From positions 1 to 10,627 of the forward strand of contig JAENWO010000056.1 of the NCBI GenBank assembly GCA_016649925.1: DNA of 10,627 nt, given 5' to 3'. This DNA is from Actinomycetales bacterium. GTDB taxonomy: Bacteria > Actinomycetota > Actinomycetes > Actinomycetales > Beutenbergiaceae. Position numbers and translations under genes: made by a program. Shown one piece after another: positions 1-5,683 of this stretch. Below the pieces are notes generated by a model. That model was not told the origin of the DNA. It saw nothing but the letters and a program-made list of their open reading frames with translations, and did not search any database. Each line of letters starts with the position of its first letter. The stretch's first letter is position 1.

Positions 1-12
1 AATTGCACTCGC

Positions 13-28
13 CAGAATCGCGGTTTCA
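13..28 (+). promoter_or_regulatory. Putative operator, copy 1 (upstream of the hydroxy-acid oxidase gene)
   Basis: Read on the minus strand the site is TGAAACCGCGATTCTG. It matches the site at 5622-5637 (TGGAACCGCGATTCCA) at 13 of 16 positions, including an unbroken 11-base core AACCGCGATTC. The match continues into the flank: the plus strand reads TTTCATTG here, against TTCCACTG at the other site read in the same sense relative to its gene. Inverted half-sites around a 6-base centre are typical of dimeric repressors such as IclR-family proteins, whose E. coli member binds a TGGAAAT-N-ATTTCCA type sequence. The repeat is seen; its function as an operator is inferred. Its place directly before the first gene argues that this gene's promoter and start lie inside the window. 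Confidence 0.6.
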
Positions 29-1138
29 TTGATTGGAGTCGACCCATCGTGGTTGGATCATGGCGTGACCCATCACCCACTTGACCTGCTCGCCGACCAG
101 GCCGTCGTGCGCCTGCCTCCGCCGATCGCCGCTTTCATCTCCGGCGCGGCAGGGGACGGCGTGACGGACCGGGGCAACGTCGAGGAGTTCCGGCGCTACG
201 CACTGCGACCCGCCGTCGGTGTCGACGTCAGCGTGCTGGACACCACGACGCGGCTGCCGGGAGTCGACCTGGCCCATCCGGTGGTGCTCGCTCCGACAGC
301 GCTGCACGAGCTCTACCACCCGGAGGGCGAAGCTGCGACGGCCAGGGCCGCCACCGACACGGCATCGCTGCTCGTCCTGAGCAGTGACGCGAGCCAGACG
401 CTGGAGAGCTCCGCCGAGCACCTGCCGGGCGGCTTCTACGCCCAGCTCGCGCTCTGGCAGGACCGAGGCGTGGTCCGCGAGTACGTGCGCCGCGCTGAAG
501 ACGCCGGCGCACGCGCGCTGGTCCTGACCCTCGACGGCGCCGTCGCCGGCCCGCGGTACCGGCAGCAGCGGTTCCTGCAGGACCTCCCGGCCGGAATCTC
601 CCGGGCGAACCTGTCGACGGGCGGGGGCGCGGCGCCGGCGGACGACATCTACCGACAGATGGCACCGAGCTACATCGACCCGAGCATCACGTGGTCGACG
701 ATCGAGAAGTTCGTGGGATCTACCACGCTCCCGGTGATCGGCAAGGGCATCATGCGAGCGCGCGACGCGGCGGACGCCGTGCGGTCCGGGCTCGCGGCCG
801 TCGCGGTCTCGAACCACGGCGGCCGCAACCTCGACAACGCGACGTCGACGCTCGAGGTGCTGCCCGAGGTGGTCGATGCCGTCGGCGGCGAGGTGCCCGT
901 CCTGCTGGACGGCGGGGTGCGCCGCGGGTCCGACGTGCTCATCGCCCTGGCCCTCGGCGCGCGAGCCGTCATGATCGGCCGTCCCTACGTCTGGGGGCTG
1001 GCCGCCGACGGCGCGGCGGGGGTGCGCACCGTCGTCGAGACGCTCGTGCAGGAGCTCCGGGTGAGCATGGCCCTCTGCGGCGTCACCTCGGTGCGAGACG
1101 TCCCCGGCGACGTGGTCCGCGCGCGCCCTGCTCGTTAG
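29..1138 (+). CDS. FMN-dependent alpha-hydroxy-acid oxidase/dehydrogenase family protein
   Basis: This is a TIM-barrel flavoprotein of the glycolate oxidase/lactate oxidase/L-lactate dehydrogenase family, which oxidises L-2-hydroxy acids to 2-oxo acids. Counting from TTG at 29 (369 residues, normal for the family), visible motifs are an N-terminal FISGAAGD (36-43), the FMN-binding APTA (88-91) followed by HPEGE (97-101), LSS (117-119), LTLD with a following Arg (166-176), the FMN lysine in VIGKG (K239), the active-site SNHGGRNLD (261-269, with H263 and R266), DGGVRRGSDV (294-303) and GRPYVWG near the end. Two usually conserved active-site tyrosines are changed: F36 replaces the first, and A141 (in AQLA) replaces the Tyr of the usual FQLY. 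Substrate or chemistry may therefore differ from lactate or glycolate oxidase. The frame is open to the left edge, so the start is uncertain; TTG 29, TTG 53 and GTG 65 are in frame, and GTG 65 has a weak GGA seven bases upstream. The operator at 13-28 favours a start inside the window. The family is certain, the substrate unknown. Confidence 0.9.
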   Translation: MIGVDPSWLDHGVTHHPLDLLADQAVVRLPPPIAAFISGAAGDGVTDRGNVEEFRRYALRPAVGVDVSVLDTTTRLPGVDLAHPVVLAPTALHELYHPEGEAATARAATDTASLLVLSSDASQTLESSAEHLPGGFYAQLALWQDRGVVREYVRRAEDAGARALVLTLDGAVAGPRYRQQRFLQDLPAGISRANLSTGGGAAPADDIYRQMAPSYIDPSITWSTIEKFVGSTTLPVIGKGIMRARDAADAVRSGLAAVAVSNHGGRNLDNATSTLEVLPEVVDAVGGEVPVLLDGGVRRGSDVLIALALGARAVMIGRPYVWGLAADGAAGVRTVVETLVQELRVSMALCGVTSVRDVPGDVVRARPAR

Positions 1139-1248
1139 CGCGATGATCGCGTCCTGCCGTTCGACCAGGCGGGAGATCGGCAAGGAGATCCCGACAGCGC
1201 CCCTCGCGGCACCAGCGGCACGAGCGGCCCCTATCAGCACGGCGCTGA

Positions 1249-1470
1249 TGGCTGTTCGAGGAGTTCGGACCCGAACGGGTTCGCGACACGCCGATCTCGG
1301 AGATGGGGTTCCTCGGCGAGGAGTTCCCGGTCCGGCCGGGCAACAATCGTGCTCACCCCCTCCCGCTCTCGGCACGTGACCGCGGCGGGGCCCGACACCC
1401 CGCTGGTGGTGTGGTGGACGTACGCACCGGCCGGCAGCGAACAGCGGTGGTTCGACGACGTCGTCCGCGT
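1249..1470 (+). pseudogene. Relic of a 2-oxoacid dehydrogenase E1 component, beta subunit
   Basis: Reading from 1252, the peptide LFEEFGPERV followed by R and DTPISEMGF then LG matches the highly conserved segment of pyruvate/acetoin/branched-chain 2-oxoacid dehydrogenase E1-beta subunits (usual form GLxEEFGPERVxDTPISEMGFxG). A stop codon (1246-1248) lies one codon before it in the same frame, and after 1317 the similarity ends abruptly where the family continues with an alanine/glycine-rich helix. A second, weaker patch in another frame at about 1398-1455 (PLVVWWTYAP, then a WF) may be what remains of the later PLVVRTTYGAG...WFAH region. A full subunit is about 330 residues, so nearly all of it is gone. 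The first patch is convincing; the second is tentative. It suggests that a thiamine-dependent oxidation of a 2-oxo acid was once encoded here. Confidence 0.65.
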
Positions 1471-1495
1471 GCGCTCCGCTCGCTGCGGCGGTGGC

Positions 1496-1530
1496 CAAGA
1501 AAGCCCGGGCGCTCGACGAGCGAGCGCCCG
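1496..1530 (-). terminator. Rho-independent-type terminator after the M81 gene
   Basis: A perfect 10-base stem, CGGGCGCTCG at 1506-1515 and CGAGCGCCCG at 1521-1530, encloses a 5-base loop (ACGAG). It begins 11 bases beyond the stop of the minus-strand M81 gene. Reading on the minus strand, the stem is followed by GGCTTTCTTGG, a short T-rich run. This fits the end of the M81 transcript. Confidence 0.75.
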
Positions 1531-1541
1531 AGCCGTCCGCC

Positions 1542-3065
1542 TCAGGCTCGCGCGGACCAGCTCAGGTCCGGGTCCAAGGGGTAGAGCGGTCGGTCCACCT
1601 TGGTGAATGGCAGCCTCTCGATCCGCGAGTCCGAGGGCCCGCGGGTGTCGACGTCGAGGCACTCGCGGGCGATGGGCTCGAAGAACGCCCGGTAGCCTCC
1701 GGCGGACTTGGTGACCACGACGTGAGCCTCCCTCGGGTCGAGCCCCACGCGCAGGTACAGCTGGTAGTCGAGCTGGCTCGACGGCCGCTCCGTGATCACG
1801 ACGTGCAGATGCTCGCCCACCCGCACGACCGCGGTGGTGCCGACGTCGACCGGGGCGGGCGGGTAGAGCGACTGGAACCGGCCGTCGGTGAGAGTCACGA
1901 CCGTCCCGGTGATCTCAGCGGGGGAGTGGAAGGCGGCCGCGAGCGACCCGCCGACACGTACGGTCACCTCGGCCCCCAGGCCCGCCTCGGCACACCGACG
2001 AGCGGCGTCCGCATCGGCGACGATGACCTGAGCCCGCCCGGTCAGCTCGTTGCGCAGGAAACCGGCCAGCACCTCCACACCGTCACCGGTCGCGCCGGCC
2101 GAGACGCTGTCGGCGCCGTCACCCAGCACGAACGGGCCGAGCCCGGCATCCCGCTCCGCCTGCGCGGCAGTACGTAGCGCGCTGTCGATGGGGACCTTGG
2201 GAGCGAGCACCTGCTCACGGCGGTCCCAGGCCATCTGCGCCAGCTCGTCGGCGCGAGCCTGGGCGAGCTCCTTGCGCCCGTCGGTGATGACCAGGGCCGC
2301 CCACGCGAGCTCCGGGACGTCCAACCATGGCTGCGTCATGAAGAGCGAGGCGTCCAGCACGTCCGGCTCGGCGATGATCTCCCTGATCCGTGCCATGACC
2401 TCGGAGATCGGCGGGTGGTTGGTGTCCTGGCCCTCCGAGGAGGTGATCATCGGGATCTTGCGCCAGGCCAGCACCGGCGCAGCGCCACGGAGCTGCGCGA
2501 GCAGCAGCGTCATCGCGCGCGCGCCGGTCGAGACCATGTCCACGTGCGGGAGCGTGTGGTAGCCGGCGATCAGCGGCGTCGCGGATCCCATGCGCGCCGT
2601 GAAGTGGCAGTGCAGGTCGAACGACGCCGCGACCGGAACGCCCATCAGCTCCGCGACCGCCTCCAACAGATCGCCCTCGGCGTCGGGGTCGTCCTCGGTG
2701 ACCATCGCACCGTGCAGCTGCAGGTAGACGCCGTCGACCTGCCCACGCAGCGGAGCCAGGCCGGCGAGCAGGCGCTCACGCAGGGCGGGGTAGACGCCGG
2801 CAGCGACGGTCGGGCCGCTCATGGCGCCCGCCAGGGTCGTCGGGATCACCACGGCTCCGGCTTCGCGCGCCACGGCCACCGCACCGGCGACCGAGTCGAG
2901 CCCGTCGCCGATGGTCAGCACCGCGGCGCCCTCGACGAAGGTCGAGGACTCGAAGGCCGCAAGGCCGGTCAGCCCCGGGGCGAAGGTGTTCGCCTCGAAC
3001 ATCAGCCCCGCGACAGCGATCCGCGGGGCCCCTCCGGTGCTCGGCGCAGTAGCAGCACTCGTCAT
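1542..3065 (-). CDS. M81-family metallohydrolase (MlrC-like)
   Basis: A 507-residue protein of the M81 family, named after MlrC, the zinc enzyme that cleaves linearised microcystin in sphingomonads. Most family members act on unknown substrates, probably small peptides or amides, so microcystin should not be assumed. After a short Ala/Ser/Thr-rich leader the protein enters the family fold at RIAVAGLMFEANTFAP (15-30). Further markers are LQLHGAMVTEDDPDAEGD (115-132), the metal-binding region SFDLHCHFT (D150, H152) with a second histidine in TLPHVDM (H174), and DGADSVSAGATGDG in the C-terminal domain. No signal peptide or membrane segment is seen, so it is cytosolic. Length is normal (about 490-510). 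ATG 3065 is preceded by GGGAG eight bases upstream. It is transcribed alone, divergently from the FAH-family gene, and has its own terminator. The family is clear; the substrate is unknown. Confidence 0.9.
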   Translation of the reverse strand: MTSAATAPSTGGAPRIAVAGLMFEANTFAPGLTGLAAFESSTFVEGAAVLTIGDGLDSVAGAVAVAREAGAVVIPTTLAGAMSGPTVAAGVYPALRERLLAGLAPLRGQVDGVYLQLHGAMVTEDDPDAEGDLLEAVAELMGVPVAASFDLHCHFTARMGSATPLIAGYHTLPHVDMVSTGARAMTLLLAQLRGAAPVLAWRKIPMITSSEGQDTNHPPISEVMARIREIIAEPDVLDASLFMTQPWLDVPELAWAALVITDGRKELAQARADELAQMAWDRREQVLAPKVPIDSALRTAAQAERDAGLGPFVLGDGADSVSAGATGDGVEVLAGFLRNELTGRAQVIVADADAARRCAEAGLGAEVTVRVGGSLAAAFHSPAEITGTVVTLTDGRFQSLYPPAPVDVGTTAVVRVGEHLHVVITERPSSQLDYQLYLRVGLDPREAHVVVTKSAGGYRAFFEPIARECLDVDTRGPSDSRIERLPFTKVDRPLYPLDPDLSWSARA

Positions 3066-3091
3066 CGCACGACTCCCGATGTTCCATTGAA

Positions 3092-3107
3092 AGAAATTTC
3101 TGTTTCA
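3092..3107 (-). promoter_or_regulatory. Putative operator, copy 3 (upstream of the M81 gene)
   Basis: Read on the minus strand the site is TGAAACAGAAATTTCT. Its TGRAAC half-site, 6-base centre and TTTC half agree with the operators at 13-28 and 5622-5637, although only about 10 of 16 bases equal the latter. Two overlapping symmetries are present: a perfect 10-base palindrome AGAAATTTCT (3092-3101), and TGAAA (3088-3092) inverted against TTTCA (3103-3107). This A/T-rich island stands out in very GC-rich DNA and lies 27 bases before the ATG. Confidence 0.5.
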
Positions 3108-3116
3108 GTTCTCATG

Positions 3117-3146
3117 ACAGTAGTGGTGCCGCCCGCCGCGGCGCAA
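3117..3146 (-). promoter_or_regulatory. Candidate promoter of the M81 gene
   Basis: On the minus strand TTGCGC (3146-3141) and TACTGT (3122-3117), 18 bases apart, could be -35 and -10 boxes. Transcription would then start near 3110, which puts the operator-like site at 3092-3107 just downstream of the start, a position suited to repression. This is a pattern match only. Confidence 0.35.
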
Positions 3147-3216
3147 CGATGTCGGCGCGGGCGGTCGCCGCACCGCGCCCACCCACCTTCGGCACGGCCG
3201 GCGGGCATTCCGAGGG

Positions 3217-3247
3217 TTTCGATGAGCGGAAATGACATATCATCCGC
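3217..3247 (+). promoter_or_regulatory. Palindrome overlapping a candidate -10 box upstream of the FAH-family gene
   Basis: ATGACATATCAT (3232-3243) is a 12-base palindrome with a single mismatched pair, flanked by GCGGA (3226-3230) and TCCGC (3243-3247). It contains TATCAT (3238-3243), a possible -10 box. The -35 is weak: TTTCGA at 3217-3222 sits only 15 bases upstream. The palindrome differs from the TGRAAC-type sites, so if it is an operator it likely binds another regulator, for example a GntR-type one. A small GTGAG/CTCAC inverted repeat (3249-3265) follows in the leader. Confidence 0.4.
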
Positions 3248-3327
3248 TGTGAGCGCCACACTCACGGTGGCACGACGACACACTGCGGGCCGGCCCATCC
3301 GCCGTCCCCCCACCACGAAGGAGAAGC

Positions 3328-4176
3328 ATGCACTTTCTTCGCGTAGGCGAGCCCGGCGCCGAGCGTCCGGTTGTCGTCGACGACGCCGAAGTCACCTACG
3401 ACCTGTCGACGCTGACCCGCGACATCGACGGCACCTTCCTCGCCGGTGACGGGATCGCCGCGACGCGCCGGGCACTGGCTGACGGAGCGCTCGAGGCGAT
3501 CGACGTCTCCGGCCTGCGCCTGGGCGCACCAGTCGCGCGCCCGCACGCCGTCTGGTGCATCGGGATGAACTACGCAGCCCACGCGGCCGAGTCCGGCGCG
3601 CAGCCCCCCACGGTACCCGTCCTGTTCTTCAAGACCCCGAACACCGTCGTCGGGCCGAACGATGAGGTGCTCATCCCACGCGGCTCCGCCAAGACCGACT
3701 GGGAGGTCGAGCTGGCCGTGGTGATCGGCCGGCGTACGCGGTACCTGGACTCACCGGCGGACGCCGCCCAGCACATCGCCGGGTACACGATCTCCAACGA
3801 CGTATCCGAGCGGGCGTTCCAGCTCGAGCAGTCGGGCGGCCAGTGGTCCAAGGGCAAGTGCTCCGAGACCTTCAACCCGCTGGGTCCGGTCCTGGTCCCC
3901 GCCGACGAGCTCTCCTCGGGCCACCTGCGCCTGCGGTCCTGGGTCAACGGCGAGCCCCGCCAGGACTCCACGACCGCGGATCTGATCTTCTCGGTCGACT
4001 ACCTGGTGTGGCACCTGTCCCAGGTGGCGGTACTGGAGCCGGGCGACGTCATCAACACCGGCACGCCGCAGGGCGTGGCCCTGTCGGGGCGCTTCCCGTA
4101 CCTCCAGGCAGGCGACGTCATCGAGATGAACATCGAAGGGATCGGTACGCAGCGTCAGACCGTGCGGCAGGCCTGA
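3328..4176 (+). CDS. Fumarylacetoacetate hydrolase (FAH) family enzyme
   Basis: A 282-residue member of the FAH family, metal-dependent enzymes that hydrolyse or decarboxylate 2-oxo, diketo or acylpyruvate acids. Most like it are annotated as 2,4-diketo-3-deoxy sugar-acid hydrolases, acylpyruvases or ureidoglycolate-lyase-like proteins. A variable N-terminal cap (1-70) precedes the catalytic domain. That domain begins with CIGMNYAAHAAE (77-88, with the His85/Glu88 pair), LFFKTP (99-104) and VVGPNDEV. The metal ligands are E126 and E128 in DWEVELAVVIG and D158 in SNDVSER. QWSKGK (172-177) with a following ETFNPLGP, and GDVINTGTPQGVALSG near the end, complete the signature. The ATG at 3328 has AAGGAG (3318-3323) at good spacing. 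The gene is alone on its strand and divergent from M81. All expected catalytic residues are present; the exact substrate cannot be read from sequence. Confidence 0.92.
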   Translation: MHFLRVGEPGAERPVVVDDAEVTYDLSTLTRDIDGTFLAGDGIAATRRALADGALEAIDVSGLRLGAPVARPHAVWCIGMNYAAHAAESGAQPPTVPVLFFKTPNTVVGPNDEVLIPRGSAKTDWEVELAVVIGRRTRYLDSPADAAQHIAGYTISNDVSERAFQLEQSGGQWSKGKCSETFNPLGPVLVPADELSSGHLRLRSWVNGEPRQDSTTADLIFSVDYLVWHLSQVAVLEPGDVINTGTPQGVALSGRFPYLQAGDVIEMNIEGIGTQRQTVRQA

Positions 4177-4193
4177 GCCCGCACGCCGCGGGC
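4177..4193 (+). terminator. Possible terminator hairpin after the FAH-family gene
   Basis: GCCCGC (4177-4182) and GCGGGC (4188-4193) form a perfect 6-base stem with loop ACGCC, starting immediately after the TGA. No T tract follows, so this may be a weak or Rho-assisted stop. The rest of the 130-base convergent gap holds a loose TCACCGG/CCGGTGA pair (4226-4232, 4265-4271) but no gene. Confidence 0.35.
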
Positions 4194-4284
4194 GACGGCC
4201 TTGCCGACGATGCGTTCGCTGCGGGTCACCGGCCAAGCACTCCTTCGTCAGCTGCGGGCACTCTCCGGTGAGCCTCGCTCGGCC

Positions 4285-4308
4285 GACCGGGCGGGTCCGA
4301 GCCCGGTC
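4285..4308 (-). terminator. Hairpin at the 3' end of the PLP-enzyme gene
   Basis: GACCGGGC (4285-4292) and GCCCGGTC (4301-4308) form a perfect 8-base stem with an 8-base loop. Its upstream arm (in the minus sense) overlaps the stop codon of the minus-strand gene. There is no T run after it. Between convergent genes a stem of this strength is likely to help end transcription. Confidence 0.4.
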
Positions 4309-5596
4309 AGAACCAGGTGGTGACCGCACCGACCACGACGTCGTCGTCGTCGAGCACGGGGATGAGTGGCCACTTGTCGAAGGCCGTGCACGGGTGGCAC
4401 GGCCCGAGGCGCAGGACGTCACCCACCTGGAGCAGGTCGTTGTGCGCGAGGAACCCGTGCTGGTCGTTCATGCGCTCGACCGTGACCCCCTCGCTCGGCA
4501 CCGCGACGCCGTCGCGCAGCACCTCCAGGACCACCGGTGGATGGCTGTCGTACGGGGCGTCGCGCTTGCCGAAGGCGGCCAGCGCGAGACCGGGCTCGGG
4601 CGTGGAGACGACAGCGGCCCACAGGTCGAGCGCCGGGCGGAGCGCACCGAACGGGTGCGCCGCCTCCGGCGCGAGCGGGGCGTAGGCCGCGGACGGGCCG
4701 TGGTCATGGGTGAGGGTCCCGCCCGAGCGCACCACGATCCGGACCGGCCGGCTCAGTCGGGGGCGCTCGACCGCGGCGACCCGGTCCGGGAACACCGACC
4801 CGCCCGCGGTCAGCAGGATCTCCTCGATGTCGCCGAACAGGCCGCGTGCGTCGAGCCGTGCCACCGTTGCGACGAGCCGGGCAAGGTAGGTATCGACGGC
4901 AGCCACCTGCTCGGTCCCACGACCGACCGGGAGGATGCCCTCGAAGCCCTCGACGCCGACCAGGGTGAGCCATGCGCTGCCGTGCACCGCGACCGCGACG
5001 TCCTCGAGCTCGTCGAGGTCCCGCAGGCCGGTGCGCCCACCTGTGATGCCCAGCTCGAGCAGCACCGGCAGTCGACGCGTCGCCCCCGCTGCACCCAGGT
5101 GCTTCTCGAGCGCGGCGATGCCCGCGAGCGAGTCGACGAGCGGGATCACGACCACGTCGGGGGACTCTTCGCCGAGGCGCGCCAGGGCTCGGATGTTCGC
5201 CCGGTCGACGACCTCGTGGGCGAGGAGGATCCGGCGAGCACCCACCGCCGCGAGGAAACGCGCCTGGTGCACCGAGGCTGCGGTCATCCCCCACGCACCC
5301 GAGTCCAGCTGGAGCCGGACGATCTCCGGCGAGAGATGGGTCTTGGCATGCGGTGCCTGCGACACACCGGCGGCCTCGCACCATCGGGCGTGCAGCGCGA
5401 CGTTGTGCTCGATCGCGCTCGCCCGCAGCGTCAGTGCCGGGAGCAGCAGATCCGTCAGGCGCCAGCCCTGGTGTGCGACGTCCCGCGGGGCGGTCATCGG
5501 GTCCGGCAGGCTCCGGAAGCGAGGGATCCCCCGATCGCCGGCAGCGCCCGGCACGCCGTCGTGAACACCGCGGGCCCACTGGGTTGACCGGCTCAT
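4307..5596 (-). CDS. PLP enzyme of the D-threonine aldolase / D-serine dehydratase-like family
   Basis: Fold-type III (alanine racemase-like) PLP enzyme with the C-terminal D-serine-dehydratase-like domain, 429 residues from ATG 5596. Relatives split D-threonine or D-3-hydroxyaspartate to glycine-type products, or deaminate D-serine. The PLP lysine is K85 in APHAKTH, followed by the substrate-domain motif GMTAASVHQAR (103-113). The C-terminal domain has MNDQHGFLA, and the zinc-type pair H401/C403 in GPCHPCTAFDKW, as in metal-dependent D-serine dehydratases and D-threonine aldolases. The frame stays open upstream to TTG 5638, but that codon lies inside the operator. ATG 5596 is preferred because TACTAT ends six bases before it and no Shine-Dalgarno is visible, as in leaderless actinobacterial genes. 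An internal ATG at 5497, just before the conserved domain, is the alternative. The gene is divergent from the aminotransferase and shares its operator region. Aldolase versus dehydratase activity cannot be decided here. Confidence 0.88.
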   Translation of the reverse strand: MSRSTQWARGVHDGVPGAAGDRGIPRFRSLPDPMTAPRDVAHQGWRLTDLLLPALTLRASAIEHNVALHARWCEAAGVSQAPHAKTHLSPEIVRLQLDSGAWGMTAASVHQARFLAAVGARRILLAHEVVDRANIRALARLGEESPDVVVIPLVDSLAGIAALEKHLGAAGATRRLPVLLELGITGGRTGLRDLDELEDVAVAVHGSAWLTLVGVEGFEGILPVGRGTEQVAAVDTYLARLVATVARLDARGLFGDIEEILLTAGGSVFPDRVAAVERPRLSRPVRIVVRSGGTLTHDHGPSAAYAPLAPEAAHPFGALRPALDLWAAVVSTPEPGLALAAFGKRDAPYDSHPPVVLEVLRDGVAVPSEGVTVERMNDQHGFLAHNDLLQVGDVLRLGPCHPCTAFDKWPLIPVLDDDDVVVGAVTTWF

Positions 5597-5613
5597 CGGG
5601 CGATAGTAGCGTA
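5597..5613 (-). promoter_or_regulatory. Candidate leaderless promoter of the PLP-enzyme gene
   Basis: On the minus strand TACTAT (5608-5603) lies six bases (CGCCCG) before ATG 5596. Transcription would then begin at or next to the A of the start codon, the arrangement typical of leaderless mRNAs in actinobacteria (TANNNT, six to seven bases, RTG). An overlapping TACGCT (5613-5608) is a second -10 candidate. No canonical -35 is seen; that region is occupied by the operator at 5622-5637. Confidence 0.5.
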
Positions 5614-5621
5614 ACAGCCAG

Positions 5622-5637
5622 TGGAACCGCGATTCCA
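5622..5637. promoter_or_regulatory. Putative operator, copy 2 (between the divergent PLP-enzyme and aminotransferase genes)
   Basis: TGGAACCGCGATTCCA is a 16-base palindrome with only one mismatched pair (C5627/A5632). It is the most symmetrical of the set and serves as reference for the sites at 13-28 (13/16 identical), 3092-3107 and 7002-7017 (11/16). It lies about 25 to 41 bases before the PLP-enzyme start, over the -35 zone, and 46 bases before the aminotransferase start, so one bound dimer could affect both genes. The arms TGGAA/TTCCA resemble IclR-type operators. Confidence 0.65.
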
Positions 5638-5683
5638 ATAGTCAGAACAACAAGGCTAGGCCGATCCAAGGGGGAACCCCGCA

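Larger units (their letters stand above)
1139..1541. other. 400-base gap without an intact gene
   Basis: Between the oxidase stop and the M81 gene's stop there is no open frame with a convincing protein. The middle holds an E1-beta gene relic and the right end a hairpin terminator; both are listed separately. The first 110 bases (1139-1248) show no recognisable domain in any frame. I see no tRNA, repeat or insertion sequence here. The stretch reads as decayed coding DNA left between two catabolic genes. Confidence 0.6.

Noticed and set aside
26..1498. A 490-codon minus-strand frame opposite the oxidase gene, including a stretch (about 1140-1250) that looked faintly like the end of an IclR-type regulator
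   Set aside because: The low-complexity sequence continues straight through into the antisense of the oxidase with no stop, and the faint resemblance covers only a few residues. No helix-turn-helix or effector domain is visible.
3206..3224. A GGTTTC half-site in the FAH promoter as another copy of the shared operator
   Set aside because: Only about 7 of 16 bases agree and the second arm is missing; this is at the chance level.
2415..3449. A 344-codon plus-strand frame opposite the M81 gene
   Set aside because: Arg/Gly/His-rich antisense shadow of a strongly conserved gene, running on through the divergent promoter into the FAH-family gene.
5597..5638. TTG 5638 as the start of the PLP-enzyme gene
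   Set aside because: It lies within the palindromic operator, has no ribosome-binding site, and the extra residues are not family-like; ATG 5596 has a well-placed -10 box.
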